Part shown: positions 53,247 through 62,249 of the stretch, piece by piece
Layout of the letters: each line of letters opens with the position of its first letter
Numbering within the stretch: position 1 is the first letter of the stretch
Source of the DNA: Schlegelella_A sp036263655
Lineage (GTDB): Bacteria > Pseudomonadota > Gammaproteobacteria > Burkholderiales > Burkholderiaceae_C
Direction of reading: 5' to 3'
Assembly (NCBI GenBank): GCA_036263655.1
Contig: DATAGP010000047.1
Location: 50,645-114,644, forward strand
Length of the DNA: 64,000 nucleotides
The notes under the pieces: generated by a model
The model's input: only the letters and a program-made list of their open reading frames with translations
What the model was told of the DNA's origin: nothing
Databases searched by the model: none
Translations under genes and position numbers: made by a program

Positions 53247-53275
53247 GCCCCGGAGAAACGGCAGGGCCGCGGGCC

Positions 53276-55855
53276 TCAGGCGTTGCTGGTGGCCCGCACT
53301 TCCTCGATGGTGGACAGGCCGGCGAGGACCTTGTCGATGCCGTCCTGGCGCAGGGTGCGCATGCCGTCCTTCATCGCCTCGGCCTGCAGCGCCTCGGCAC
53401 GCGCGCCGTTCTGGATCAGGCGGCGCAGCTCGCGCGACACCACCATCAGCTCGTGCACGCCGGCGCGACCCTTGAAGCCGGTGTGGTCGCACTTGTCGCA
53501 ACCCGTGCTGCGGTGCAGCTGCAGGCGCCCCCCCGCGGCGTTGCGCCGCGTCCAGCCCGCCAGCACGTCGTCGCGCGAGACCGGCGGATCGGCGCCGAAG
53601 GGCGCCATGTAGTCGCCGAGCAGCTCGTCGACTTCCTCGGCGGTGGCCGCGCGGCTCGTCCGACAGCTCCGGCACGACTTGCGGACCAGCCGCTGGGCCA
53701 GCACGGCGAGCAGCGAGTCGGCGAAATTGAACGGGTCCATGCCCATGTCGAGCAGGCGGGTCACGGTCTCGGGCGCGCTGTTGGTGTGCAAGGTGGAGAG
53801 GACGAGGTGGCCGGTCAGGGACGCCTCGACGGCCATCTTCGCCGTCTCCTCGTCGCGGATCTCGCCGAGCATGATCACATCCGGGTCGGCGCGCATGAAG
53901 GCGCGCAGTGCCTTGGCGAAGGTCCACTCGATGCGCGGGTTGATCTGCACCTGGCGCAGCCCGGGCTGGGTGATCTCGACCGGGTCTTCCGCGGTCCAGA
54001 TCTTGCGCTCCGGAACGTTGATGTGGCTGAGCGCGGAGTGCAGGGTCGTGGTCTTCCCCGATCCGGTCGGGCCGACGCAGAGCAACATGCCGTAGGGCCG
54101 CTCCACGGCGGTCAACAAGGCCTTGAGGTTGCGCTCCGACAGGCCGAGGCTGTCGACGGGGATCGGCTGGGCCGAGGCGAGCAGGCGCAGGACCACGTCC
54201 TCGAGGCCGCCGTTGGTTGGAATCGTGGCGACGCGCAGCTCGATCCGGTGCTGGGCCGAGAACTTGGCGAAGTTGATCTTGCCGTCCTGCGGCTTGCGCC
54301 GCTCCGAGATGTCGAGATCGCACATGATCTTGACGCGGGCGATCAGCGCGTTGCGATAGTTCGGCGGCAGCTCGATGTAGGTGCGCAGGACGCCGTCCTT
54401 GCGGAACCGGATGCGGATCTTCTCCTTGCCCGGATAGCTCTCGATGTGAATGTCGGAGACGCCGTCCTTGTGCGCCTCGATGATCATGTTGTTGAGCAGG
54501 CGGACGAGCGAGTTGTCGCTCTGCTCGATCGGCTTCTCCTCGTCGCTGACGCTGGCGCTGCGCTCGAGCCCTTCCTTCTCGAGCGACTGCACCAGCTGGT
54601 CGGTGGTGCTCGGCAGCGGCGTCAGGTCGAAGGTGATCGGCGCACCGAGGTCCTCCTTCTTCCGGTTCACCGCCGAGCCGAGCTTCTCGTAGGCGGCGAG
54701 CAGGGCGGTCTCGATGGCCAGGCCGCGGGCCAGCACCGGCACGACCTTCATGTCGGCGTTGAACTCGATCTCGTCGAGGGCGGCGCGCCGCGACGGGTCG
54801 TCGAGCGCGACGACCAGCCGGCCCTCGCGGATCAGGAGCGGCATCACGCGCAGGCGCGCCGCAACCGTGTAGTTGAGCTTGCGCAGCGCCTCGGCCTCGG
54901 CCGGGAAGGCGTCGAGGTTCACGACCGGGTAGCCCATCTTGCGGGCGAGCGCGGTCTGCAGGTCGTCGCGCGAGACGACGCCGGTGCGCACCAGGACCTC
55001 GCCGATCGGCACGGTGCGGTCGAGCTGCTGCTGCTGCAGCGCTTCGTCGAGCTGGGCCTGGCGCACCATGCCGAGCGAGAGCAGCGCCTCGCCGATCCTC
55101 ACCATCGGCATCTTGTGCTGCTGCTCGATGGCCTCGAGCAGCTGGTCGGGAGAGACGATGTGCTTGGTGACGAGGATGTCGCCGATCTTCTGGCTGCGCA
55201 GCTCTTCCTGCAGGCCCATGGCCTCGGTGACCTGGTCGAAGGTCGCGTGCTGTTCCTCGACGAGCACCTCGCCGAGGGCGCGACCGATCTCGAAGGCGCT
55301 GTAGGCGCTGCGCGGCACGAACATCCGCTGCACGCTGCCGTCTTCGTCGCACGGCGGAAAGAGGAAGAGGCCGAGGTCGGTCTCGACGTGGCCGACGGTC
55401 CGGCCCTCGAGGTCGATGCCGCGCGTGACCTTCACCGTGTAGGGGTTGCTGTCGCGCTGGCGCAGCAGCTGCGCGTGCGGGTCGGACAGCGGCAGCGGCA
55501 GCGGCCGCAACGGCGTGGTCAGCGTCAGGGCGGTGAACTGGTCGAAGCGCAGCGGCACCGTGGTCCGCGCCGGCGGCATCTGCACGTGCGCCACCGCCGT
55601 CTCCGACACGAAGAAGGTGAGCCGGGCCGAGAAGGCCTTGTTGTTCGGTCCCGACGTCACCTGGCAGGGCAGCGTCTCCGTCTGCTCGGCGGGCGCCGGG
55701 TAGCTGGCGTACGGCGGCGTCGGCCACAGGAACACCGCGCGGCTGCCCTTGTCCTTGGCAGCGGCCGGCGCCTGGGGGGCGGCGGGCGCCGGGCGCTGCG
55801 GCGGTCGCGGCGGCACCGATGTGTCCCAGCTCAACGGGGTCGACAGGTCGGTCAT
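53276..55855 (-). CDS. GspE/PilB/MshE-type secretion ATPase with four MshEN-like repeats
   Basis: An assembly ATPase of 859 residues. The N-terminal ~90 residues are Pro/Ala-rich, then a PilZ-like or novel domain (~60-195). Four ~25-residue motifs of the form IGExLxxxGxVxxxxLxxALxxQ follow between about 195 and 330 (for example IGDILVTKHIVSPDQLLEA and IGEALLSLGMVRQAQLDEA); these are the building block of the MshEN c-di-GMP-binding domain. The core has Walker A GPTGSGKTT (about 595), the Asp box ERKIWTAEDPVEITQPG, Walker B MLGEIRDEETAKMAVE and a tetracysteine zinc site (SCRSCRTS and GCDKCDH). No pilus or T2SS operon is adjacent. The start at 55855 is chosen because upstream codons lack family similarity. 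Confidence 0.9.
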   Translation of the reverse strand: MTDLSTPLSWDTSVPPRPPQRPAPAAPQAPAAAKDKGSRAVFLWPTPPYASYPAPAEQTETLPCQVTSGPNNKAFSARLTFFVSETAVAHVQMPPARTTVPLRFDQFTALTLTTPLRPLPLPLSDPHAQLLRQRDSNPYTVKVTRGIDLEGRTVGHVETDLGLFLFPPCDEDGSVQRMFVPRSAYSAFEIGRALGEVLVEEQHATFDQVTEAMGLQEELRSQKIGDILVTKHIVSPDQLLEAIEQQHKMPMVRIGEALLSLGMVRQAQLDEALQQQQLDRTVPIGEVLVRTGVVSRDDLQTALARKMGYPVVNLDAFPAEAEALRKLNYTVAARLRVMPLLIREGRLVVALDDPSRRAALDEIEFNADMKVVPVLARGLAIETALLAAYEKLGSAVNRKKEDLGAPITFDLTPLPSTTDQLVQSLEKEGLERSASVSDEEKPIEQSDNSLVRLLNNMIIEAHKDGVSDIHIESYPGKEKIRIRFRKDGVLRTYIELPPNYRNALIARVKIMCDLDISERRKPQDGKINFAKFSAQHRIELRVATIPTNGGLEDVVLRLLASAQPIPVDSLGLSERNLKALLTAVERPYGMLLCVGPTGSGKTTTLHSALSHINVPERKIWTAEDPVEITQPGLRQVQINPRIEWTFAKALRAFMRADPDVIMLGEIRDEETAKMAVEASLTGHLVLSTLHTNSAPETVTRLLDMGMDPFNFADSLLAVLAQRLVRKSCRSCRTSRAATAEEVDELLGDYMAPFGADPPVSRDDVLAGWTRRNAAGGRLQLHRSTGCDKCDHTGFKGRAGVHELMVVSRELRRLIQNGARAEALQAEAMKDGMRTLRQDGIDKVLAGLSTIEEVRATSNA

Positions 55856-56001
55856 GGCGTGCTGCCCCGCGAGTCGGCGCCGCTCCGCGATGGAGGGACC
55901 TGCCGCTCGAAGGGGCGGCCCATGATCGCCGCCGCCAACCCCGGGAATGGGTCGAAATGCGCGGCTTCCGGCGGCCAGTTCAGGCCATCCGGCCGGGCGG
56001 C
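55856..56001. other. Gap between the secretion ATPase and TTT receptor genes
   Basis: These bases lie between two minus-strand genes and contain no supported gene. They should hold the promoter of the ATPase gene, but no clear boxes were identified. Confidence 0.35.
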
Positions 56002-56970
56002 TCAGTCGACCTTGGCGCCGCTCGCCTTGATGACCGCCGGCCACTTCTCCATGTCGTCGCGCAGCAGCTTCGTCAGCGCGGCAGGCGGCTGGATCGGCAC
56101 CAGGTCGAAGCCCTGCGCCGCCAGCTTGTCGCGGATCGTGGGCTGGGAGACAGCCTTGGCGATCGCCGAGTGCAGGCGGGCGATGATGTCGGCCGGCGTT
56201 CCCGCCGGCGCGACGAAGCCGAACCAGGTGTTCACCTCGTAGTCCTTGACGCCGCTTTCCTGCAGCGTCGGCAGCTGCGGCAGCAGCAGCGAGCGCTCGC
56301 GGCTCGTCACCGCCAGGGCCTTGAGCTTGCCGTCCTTGATCTGCGAGATGACGGTTGGCGTGTTGAAGAAGCCCATGCTGACCTCGCCGCCCATGACCGC
56401 GAAGATGCCCTGCGGCGCGCCCTTGTACGGGATGTGCAGCAGCTCGGTGCCGGTGAGCTGGCCGAACAGGACGCCCGAGAGATGGTGGCTGGTGCCGCTG
56501 CCGCCCGACGAGAAGGTGAGCGCGCCCGGCCGGGCCTTGGCCTGCGCGATCACGTCGGCCGCCGACGCGGCGGTGCTCGTCGGCGGCACGACCATCACGT
56601 TCGACACGCCGCCGATGAGCATGATGGGCGCGAAATCCTTGAGCGAGTCGTAGCCCGGCTTGGCATAGAGGGCCTGGTTGAAGACGAGCGTGCCCTGCGA
56701 CGCGAAGCTGATCGTGTAGCCGTCCGCGGGCGAGCGGGCGAGCTCGGCCATGGCGACGCTGCCGCCGGCGGCCGGCTTGTTGTCGACGACGATCTGCTGG
56801 CCGAATTCCTTGGCCAGCTCGTTGCCGAGCGTGCGCGACAGGATGTCGGCGGTGCTGCCGGCGGCGAGCGGAACGATGAGCCGGATCGGCCGCGCCGGAT
56901 ACGGCTGCGCCGCGGCGGGAAACGTGGCCAGGACGGCAGCGCAGAACAGCGTGGCGGCAACGATCTTCAT
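56002..56970 (-). CDS. TTT-family (Bug-type) solute receptor, second copy
   Basis: A second periplasmic receptor of this family, 322 residues: signal peptide MMKIVAATLFCAAVLATFPA, then RLIVPLAAGSTADILSRTL, VVDNKPAAGGSVAMAELA and HIPYKGAPQGIFAVMGGEV. It is not closely similar to the copy at 20 kb. The start at 56970 has GAGGAG upstream. It lies after the DUF3604 gene on the minus strand and probably belongs to the same transcript as the TRAP transporter genes, an unusual pairing of two different uptake families. Confidence 0.93.
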   Translation of the reverse strand: MKIVAATLFCAAVLATFPAAAQPYPARPIRLIVPLAAGSTADILSRTLGNELAKEFGQQIVVDNKPAAGGSVAMAELARSPADGYTISFASQGTLVFNQALYAKPGYDSLKDFAPIMLIGGVSNVMVVPPTSTAASAADVIAQAKARPGALTFSSGGSGTSHHLSGVLFGQLTGTELLHIPYKGAPQGIFAVMGGEVSMGFFNTPTVISQIKDGKLKALAVTSRERSLLLPQLPTLQESGVKDYEVNTWFGFVAPAGTPADIIARLHSAIAKAVSQPTIRDKLAAQGFDLVPIQPPAALTKLLRDDMEKWPAVIKASGAKVD

Positions 56971-56998
56971 CACGGCTCCTCGGGGGCAGACGGCAGCG

Positions 56999-59284
56999 TC
57001 AGGGCTGCCGGAACAGGTAGATCGGGCTCGACCAGGCCTGGTGGCCGTTCTCGAGCGTGACGCGGACGTAGATCGGCGAATCGCCGGTCGCAGCGACGTC
57101 GACCTCGCGCTCGATGCTCAGGGCGCGCGCCGGGTTCCGGTCGGGCAGGCGGAACGCCCGCATGCGTCGGGCCAGGCCACCGGCCTCGATCACGGTGTCG
57201 TCGAATCCGATCTCGGCGACGACGATGGACGCATTCGCGTGCGGCGTGGCGATGTCGATGCGGCCCGCGCTTGCCTCCCGCAGCAACACCTCCGCGCCGG
57301 CGAAGTTGCCGGTCGTCACCGACTCCCAGGCCAGGGTGTCGGCGCCGCGCCGCTCGAGCTTCTTGTCGAGGTGCCAGAAGTTGATCGGCGTGAAGGACTC
57401 GATGTCGTTGCCGCTCACGCGCAGCGTCCCGTCCCAGGTCGTCATGCGACCGCGACCGCGGTACTCCGCGCCTTCCCAGACGACGCGGATGCGGCGGCCG
57501 AGGTCCGTGTCGGTGTACGGCCGGACCGTCTCCAGCGTGCGGGCGCCGCAGCGCACATCGACCCGCTCGATCGGCGAGGGCGAGTCGATGCGCACGCGGA
57601 CCCGCACCCGGGCGGCGCCGACGGCGACGATGTCGCCCATCATGGCGCCGCGCACCGGCTCGCCGGCGGCCGCTGCATCGAGCTTCGGATCGACGGCGTA
57701 GCGACGGCTGCCGTCGGGCAGCTCGGCGTCGACCTCCAGGTGCAGCCGCTCGCCGGTCGTGCCGTAGTGATGGCGCGCCTGCATGCACGCCCAGATCGAC
57801 TCGCGCGTCAGCCCGTCGTCGAGGTAGAGGCAGCTCAGGCCGCCGTAGGCGCCGAAGATGGAAGCGCCCGGGTGGCTGGCGCCGGGCCGTCCCTTGTGGT
57901 CGTCCGAGTTGCAGACGACGCCGACGCGGTAGCCGAGCTCGAAGGCGTCGAAGAGCAGCCATTCGAAGGTGCCCCAGGCCGAATGGACCTCGACCGAGCG
58001 CTCGATGGCGACGTCGTGCCCGGCGTGCAGGTCGGCGTAGCGGCCGCCGACGTGGGCGAAGGCGAAGACGCGCTCCTTCGCCTCGCGCAGGGCGGCGAAC
58101 AGCTCGAGGACGTGGTTGCAGTCGGTACCGATGTCCGACAGGTCCCCGACCAGCGCGTGCGACGAGCGGCGGATCGGCCGCCCCTCGTCGAAGAAGAAGA
58201 TGTTGCGATCGCCGCCGAGGTGGGTCATCGGCGAGTACTCGTAGCCGGGCAGCGTGACGAAGCGGCCGGGCGCGTGGAACTCGCGGTACAAGTGGTTCAG
58301 CTCGGCCCAGAACTCGTTCGAGATCTGGAAGTCGTTGCCCTGGTGGCCGACGAAGTCGCAGAAGGCGCTGTCGCGCGCGAACTCGAAATAGGCGCGGGCG
58401 CTGTTGGTGCCGATCGTCTCCTCGCTCTGGGCGTGGAAGTCGCCCCACCAGGTCGAGCGGGGCAGCTCGGCACGGACGACGACGGGATTCGACTCGGCGA
58501 GCGCCGTGCCGTCGGCCGCGACCAGCCGGATGCGCGCGGTCCCGGGCGTGCCGATGCGCAGTCCGGGCACGCGGAGGCTGCCGCTGCCGTCGGCCTCGAC
58601 GTGGCGCGGCAGGCCGTCGATGGGCACGTCGGCCTCGAGCGCGAAGCGGCCGTTCAGCGCCGCCACCGGGTTGCCGCAGGCGTCGTCGGCGCGCAGGCGC
58701 AGCTCGAAGGGCTCGCCGACGCGGCGCAGCGTCGGCACGACCACCTTCCACACGGCTGGCTCGCCGGGCAGCAGGTCGATCGACGGGTCGCCCGCGACAT
58801 CGCCGTAGACGACGGTGCCGAACGGGTCGACCTGGGTGCGCAGCTCGAAGCGCTCCTCGCGCATCGTCGACGTGCGCCAGCCGGCGCCGCCTTGGGAACG
58901 GTCGCCGAGCACGAGCGTGATCGTGTCGCCCTCGCGCAGCGCATCGCGCATGACGTTGACGCGAATGGCCTTGAACCACGGCCGGAAGGCACCGCGCGGG
59001 TGGTACTCGAGGAGCAGCGTGCTGCCGTTCGACGCCGTGGCGGTGCAGTGGTTCGGCGCGCCGGGCCGATCGAACTGCGGCCGGCCCGCATCGCTCGCGA
59101 AGCGGAGCAGGAAGCGGACGCTGCCCTGGTCGTCGATGCCGAACTTGCCGCAGGTGTAGGTGATGCGCACGGTGGCCATCGAGCCGGCGACCGTGCGCGG
59201 ATCGCATTCGACGCGGACGCGGCCCAGCGTCTCGGGCGGGTACGGCAGCCTGCCGATGTGGGGGTTGCGGATGCGCTCGGTCAC
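56999..59284 (-). CDS. DUF3604 (PHP-like metallohydrolase) protein
   Basis: A large 761-residue protein. The N-terminal ~290 residues appear to be beta-rich (e.g. ATVRITYTCGKFGIDDQGSV, SNGSTLLLEYHPRGAF). The central DUF3604/PHP-like hydrolase region starts at STWWGDFHAQSEETIGTNSA (metal-binding His/Asp), continues with FVGHQGNDFQ, HVGGRYADLHAGHD and CNSDDHKGRPGASHPG, and ends with a beta-rich C-terminal domain. The metal-ligand pattern suggests a phosphoesterase or amidohydrolase-type enzyme; no substrate is known. No signal peptide is visible. GTG 59284 starts six bases after the TRAP permease gene, so they are cotranscribed. A longer frame running into the permease gene is rejected. Confidence 0.85.
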   Translation of the reverse strand: MTERIRNPHIGRLPYPPETLGRVRVECDPRTVAGSMATVRITYTCGKFGIDDQGSVRFLLRFASDAGRPQFDRPGAPNHCTATASNGSTLLLEYHPRGAFRPWFKAIRVNVMRDALREGDTITLVLGDRSQGGAGWRTSTMREERFELRTQVDPFGTVVYGDVAGDPSIDLLPGEPAVWKVVVPTLRRVGEPFELRLRADDACGNPVAALNGRFALEADVPIDGLPRHVEADGSGSLRVPGLRIGTPGTARIRLVAADGTALAESNPVVVRAELPRSTWWGDFHAQSEETIGTNSARAYFEFARDSAFCDFVGHQGNDFQISNEFWAELNHLYREFHAPGRFVTLPGYEYSPMTHLGGDRNIFFFDEGRPIRRSSHALVGDLSDIGTDCNHVLELFAALREAKERVFAFAHVGGRYADLHAGHDVAIERSVEVHSAWGTFEWLLFDAFELGYRVGVVCNSDDHKGRPGASHPGASIFGAYGGLSCLYLDDGLTRESIWACMQARHHYGTTGERLHLEVDAELPDGSRRYAVDPKLDAAAAGEPVRGAMMGDIVAVGAARVRVRVRIDSPSPIERVDVRCGARTLETVRPYTDTDLGRRIRVVWEGAEYRGRGRMTTWDGTLRVSGNDIESFTPINFWHLDKKLERRGADTLAWESVTTGNFAGAEVLLREASAGRIDIATPHANASIVVAEIGFDDTVIEAGGLARRMRAFRLPDRNPARALSIEREVDVAATGDSPIYVRVTLENGHQAWSSPIYLFRQP

Positions 59285-59289
59285 GGCTC

Positions 59290-60591
59290 TCAGCGCCGCA
59301 TCTGCTGCGGCAGGAAGGTCGCGATCTGCGGGAAGACGTACAGGAGGATGACCATCCCGACCATCAGCAGGAAGAACGGAAATGTCGCGCGGGCGATGGT
59401 GCCGATCTCGCGCCTTGTCATGCCCTGCAGCACGAAGAGATTGAAGCCGACCGGCGGCGTCACCTGGGCCATCTCGACGACGATGACGATGAAGATGCCG
59501 AACCAGAGCGGGTCGATGCCGGCCTTCTGCACCGTGGGCATGATCACGCCCATGGTCAGCACGACCATCGAGATGCCGTCGAGGAAGCAGCCGAGTATGA
59601 CGTAGAAGGCGGTGAGGGCGATGATCAGCTGGAACTGCGTGAGGCCGAGTCCGGCGATCCACTCGGCGAGGTGCCGCGGCAGGCCGATGTAGCCCATGCT
59701 CAGCGTCAGGAACGCGGCGCCGGCGAGGATCAGGGCGATCATGCAGTAGAGGCGCGTGCCGCCCATCAGCGAGTCCCTGAACGTGCGCCAGTTCATCGAC
59801 CCCTGCGCCGCGGAAATGGCGAGCGCGCCGACGACGCCGATCGCCGCCGCTTCGGTGGCGGTGGCGATGCCGGCGTAGATCGAGCCGAGGACCGCGAGGA
59901 TGAGCAGGACGACCGGTATCAGGCTCTTCGACTCGCGCAGCTTCTCCGCGAAGCTCATAGGCGGATCGGCCGGCGGGATCTGTTCGGCGTTGCGGATCGA
60001 CCAGCCGGCGATGTACAGCGAGAAGATCAGCGCCAGCACGATGCCTGGGATCACGCCGGCGATGAACAGCTGCGAGATCGAGACGTCGGCAGTCACGCCG
60101 TAGACGATCATGATGATGGACGGCGGGATGAGCAGGCCGAGGGTGCCGGCGCCGGCCAGCGAGCCGATCGACATCATCTCCGGATAGCCGCGCTTGGCGA
60201 GCTCCGGCAGGCTCATCTTGCCGATCGTGGCGCAGGTGGCAGCGCTCGACCCGGACACCGCGGCGAAGATCGCGCAGCCGACGACGTTGGTGTGCAGCAG
60301 GCGGCCGGGCAGGCGCTGCATCCACGGCGCGAGGCCCCGGAACATGTCCTGCGACAGGCGCGTGCGGAACAGGATCTCGCCCATCCAGATGAAGAGCGGC
60401 AGGGCGGTCAGGGTCCAGCTCGACGCCGTGCCCCAGATCGTCACCGCCATGGCGTCGCCCGCCGGGCGGGAGCTGAAGAGCTGCATGCCGATCCAGGCGA
60501 CGCCCGAGAGTGTCAGGCCGATCCAGACGCCGCTGCCGAGGATCAGGAACAGCGACGCGACCAGCAGCGCGGTGATGGCGATGTCGTTCAT
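59290..60591 (-). CDS. TRAP transporter large permease, second system (DctM family)
   Basis: The 433-residue transport subunit of the second TRAP system. Family motifs include SLAGAGTLGLLIPPSIIMIV, FIAGVIPGIVLALIFSLY, ATATEAAAIGVVGALAI and GCFLDGISMVVLTMGVIMP. It lies between the small permease and the DUF3604 gene, three bases from the small permease. The cluster order on the minus strand is receptor, small permease, large permease, DUF3604, TTT receptor. Confidence 0.94.
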   Translation of the reverse strand: MNDIAITALLVASLFLILGSGVWIGLTLSGVAWIGMQLFSSRPAGDAMAVTIWGTASSWTLTALPLFIWMGEILFRTRLSQDMFRGLAPWMQRLPGRLLHTNVVGCAIFAAVSGSSAATCATIGKMSLPELAKRGYPEMMSIGSLAGAGTLGLLIPPSIIMIVYGVTADVSISQLFIAGVIPGIVLALIFSLYIAGWSIRNAEQIPPADPPMSFAEKLRESKSLIPVVLLILAVLGSIYAGIATATEAAAIGVVGALAISAAQGSMNWRTFRDSLMGGTRLYCMIALILAGAAFLTLSMGYIGLPRHLAEWIAGLGLTQFQLIIALTAFYVILGCFLDGISMVVLTMGVIMPTVQKAGIDPLWFGIFIVIVVEMAQVTPPVGFNLFVLQGMTRREIGTIARATFPFFLLMVGMVILLYVFPQIATFLPQQMRR

Positions 60592-60594
60592 CGC

Positions 60595-61137
60595 CTACTC
60601 GTTTCGCAATGCTTCGGCGCTCTGCGGCAGGACGCGCACGCCCCGCAGCTCGAGGACGAGCTCGTCGATGAACGCGATCGCCAGCACGACGGTGCCGAGC
60701 GCCATCGTCAGCTGCGGCAGCCAGAGCGGCGTCGCGTCGTTGCCCGTGGAGATGTCGTGGAAGGTGTACGACTGCCAGGCGAGCTTGCAGCTGTAGCCGG
60801 CGAGGAGGAGGGCGAGGAGCGTCGCCGCGGACAGCGCCCAGAGCTCGAGGGCGCGGCGTCGCTTGCCGTGCAGGGCCGACAGCAGGAGCGTGACCCGGAT
60901 GTGCTCGCCCCTCTTGAGCGTGTGCGCCAGGGCGAGGAAGCCGGCCGCGGCCATCATGTAGCCGGCGTAGGCGTCGATGCCGGCGACGTTGAAGCCGATC
61001 TGCCGCGAGACGACGGACAGCACCACCATTACCAGCAGCAGCACCATGGCCAGCGCCGCGAGCGCCGCGGTCGCGTCGTAGAGCGCGTCCAGGGCGCGCC
61101 CGAAGCCGGATCGGGCGCGCGCGGCCGCCACGATCAC
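60595..61137 (-). CDS. TRAP transporter small permease, second system (DctQ family)
   Basis: A 180-residue, four-helix membrane subunit: ALAALAMVLLLVMVVLSVV, AYAGYMMAAAGFLALAHTL, a third helix in LWALSAATLLALLLAGY and a fourth in LTMALGTVVLAIAFIDELVL. The GEHIRVTLLLSALHGKRRR turn is characteristic. The GTG start at 61137 overlaps the receptor stop codon. Confidence 0.9.
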   Translation of the reverse strand: MIVAAARARSGFGRALDALYDATAALAALAMVLLLVMVVLSVVSRQIGFNVAGIDAYAGYMMAAAGFLALAHTLKRGEHIRVTLLLSALHGKRRRALELWALSAATLLALLLAGYSCKLAWQSYTFHDISTGNDATPLWLPQLTMALGTVVLAIAFIDELVLELRGVRVLPQSAEALRNE

Positions 61138-62129
61138 ATCTTTCTGTAGGCGTCCACCACGGCCTGGCCTTCCGGCCCGGCCTTGTCCAGCCATTCCTTC
61201 AGCATCGTCTCGCCGACCTTCTGCATGTCGGCCTTGAGCTGGGGCGGAGGGGGCATGATGTTCATGCCGTTCTTCTTCAGCAGCTCGATGTACTCGCCGT
61301 TCTTCTGCTGCGACAGGGCCCAGCCGCGCGTCTCCGCGTCGGCCCCGGCCTTCAGCAGGGCCGCCTTGGTGGGTGCGTCGAGCGCATCGAAGGCGGCCTT
61401 GTTGACGAGCACGGCGTTCTTCGGCAGCCAGGCCTGCGTGTCGTACCAGTACTTGATGTGCTCGTAGGTCTTGCTGTCGTAGCCGGTCGAGCCGGACGAC
61501 ATGTAGCTCTCGACCACGCCGGTGGCCATCGCCTGCGACAGCTCGGCCGCCTGCACGGTCACCGGCTGGGCGCCGACGAGCTCGGCGATGCGAGCCGTCG
61601 CCGGGCTGTAGGCGCGCCACTTCACGCCCTTCAGGTCGGCCGCGGAGTTGATCGGCTTCTTCACGTAGATGCCCTGCGGCGGCCAGGCCACGGTGTAGAG
61701 CAGCATCAGCCCCTGCTCGCCCAGCTTCTTCTCGAGCACCGGCTTGCTCGCCCTGTAGAGCTTCATCGACTGCGCGTAGCTGTCGGCGAGGAAGGGCAGG
61801 CCGTCGATGCCGAAGAGCTGCCACTCGTTCTGGTAGTTGACGAGCAGGATCTCGCCGATCTGCGCCTGCCCGCCCTGCACCGCCCGCTTGATCTCGGGCG
61901 CCTTGAAGAGCGAGGCGTTGGGATGCACGGTGATCTTCAGCTTGCCGCCCGTCGCCTTGTCGACGTCGTTCGCGAACTGCACCAGGTTCTCGGTGTGGTA
62001 GTTGTTGGCCGGGTAGGCGGCCGGCAGGTCCCACTTGACCTGTGCCGCGGCGCCGGCGGCGCTGCCGGCGAGCGCGAGCGTTGCGAGGGCACGCAGGATG
62101 AGCGGCAAGGGACGGCGAAAGACGGTCAT
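61134..62129 (-). CDS. TRAP transporter solute receptor, second system (DctP family)
   Basis: A periplasmic receptor of 331 residues. Signal peptide PLPLILRALATLALAGSAAG ends near AAAQ. Mature features: NNYHTENLVQFANDVDKATG, LKITVHPNASLFKAPEIKRA, QAQIGEILLVNYQNEWQLFG, GVKWRAYSPATARIAELVGA (carboxylate-binding Arg) and VVESYMSSGSTGYDSKTYEH. The start at 62129 has GGAG seven bases upstream. It is divergent from the racemase-like gene across a region with a palindromic -10 element. Confidence 0.92.
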   Translation of the reverse strand: MTVFRRPLPLILRALATLALAGSAAGAAAQVKWDLPAAYPANNYHTENLVQFANDVDKATGGKLKITVHPNASLFKAPEIKRAVQGGQAQIGEILLVNYQNEWQLFGIDGLPFLADSYAQSMKLYRASKPVLEKKLGEQGLMLLYTVAWPPQGIYVKKPINSAADLKGVKWRAYSPATARIAELVGAQPVTVQAAELSQAMATGVVESYMSSGSTGYDSKTYEHIKYWYDTQAWLPKNAVLVNKAAFDALDAPTKAALLKAGADAETRGWALSQQKNGEYIELLKKNGMNIMPPPPQLKADMQKVGETMLKEWLDKAGPEGQAVVDAYRKM

Positions 62130-62207
62130 GGAGCGACTCCGGAACGGGCAGAAGACGCAAAGCATAGAGCGTGCCTCTGCGGCCGGCATCGGTTCTTGCC
62201 CGGGGCG

Positions 62208-62221
62208 GCAGTCTAGACTGC
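62208..62221. promoter_or_regulatory. Palindromic element with -10 boxes on both strands
   Basis: GCAGTCTAGACTGC is a perfect 14-bp palindrome. It contains TAGACT on each strand, so one element could serve divergent promoters of the dctP operon (minus) and the racemase-like gene (plus). The same TAGACTGC occurs at two other candidate promoters in the window. Confidence 0.45.
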
Positions 62222-62249
62222 GGCGCCCGACCCCGGGTCGCGACGAGCC

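Noticed and set aside
51372..55727. Very long minus-strand open frame (about 1450 codons) over coxE, coxG and the secretion ATPase
   Set aside because: Its frame is not that of the recognisable ATPase, and it lies antisense to coxE/coxG; composition is typical of a GC-bias shadow.
59285..60325. N-terminal extension of the DUF3604 protein into the TRAP permease gene
   Set aside because: The extension reads the permease gene in the wrong frame, and GTG 59284 follows the permease stop at normal operon spacing.
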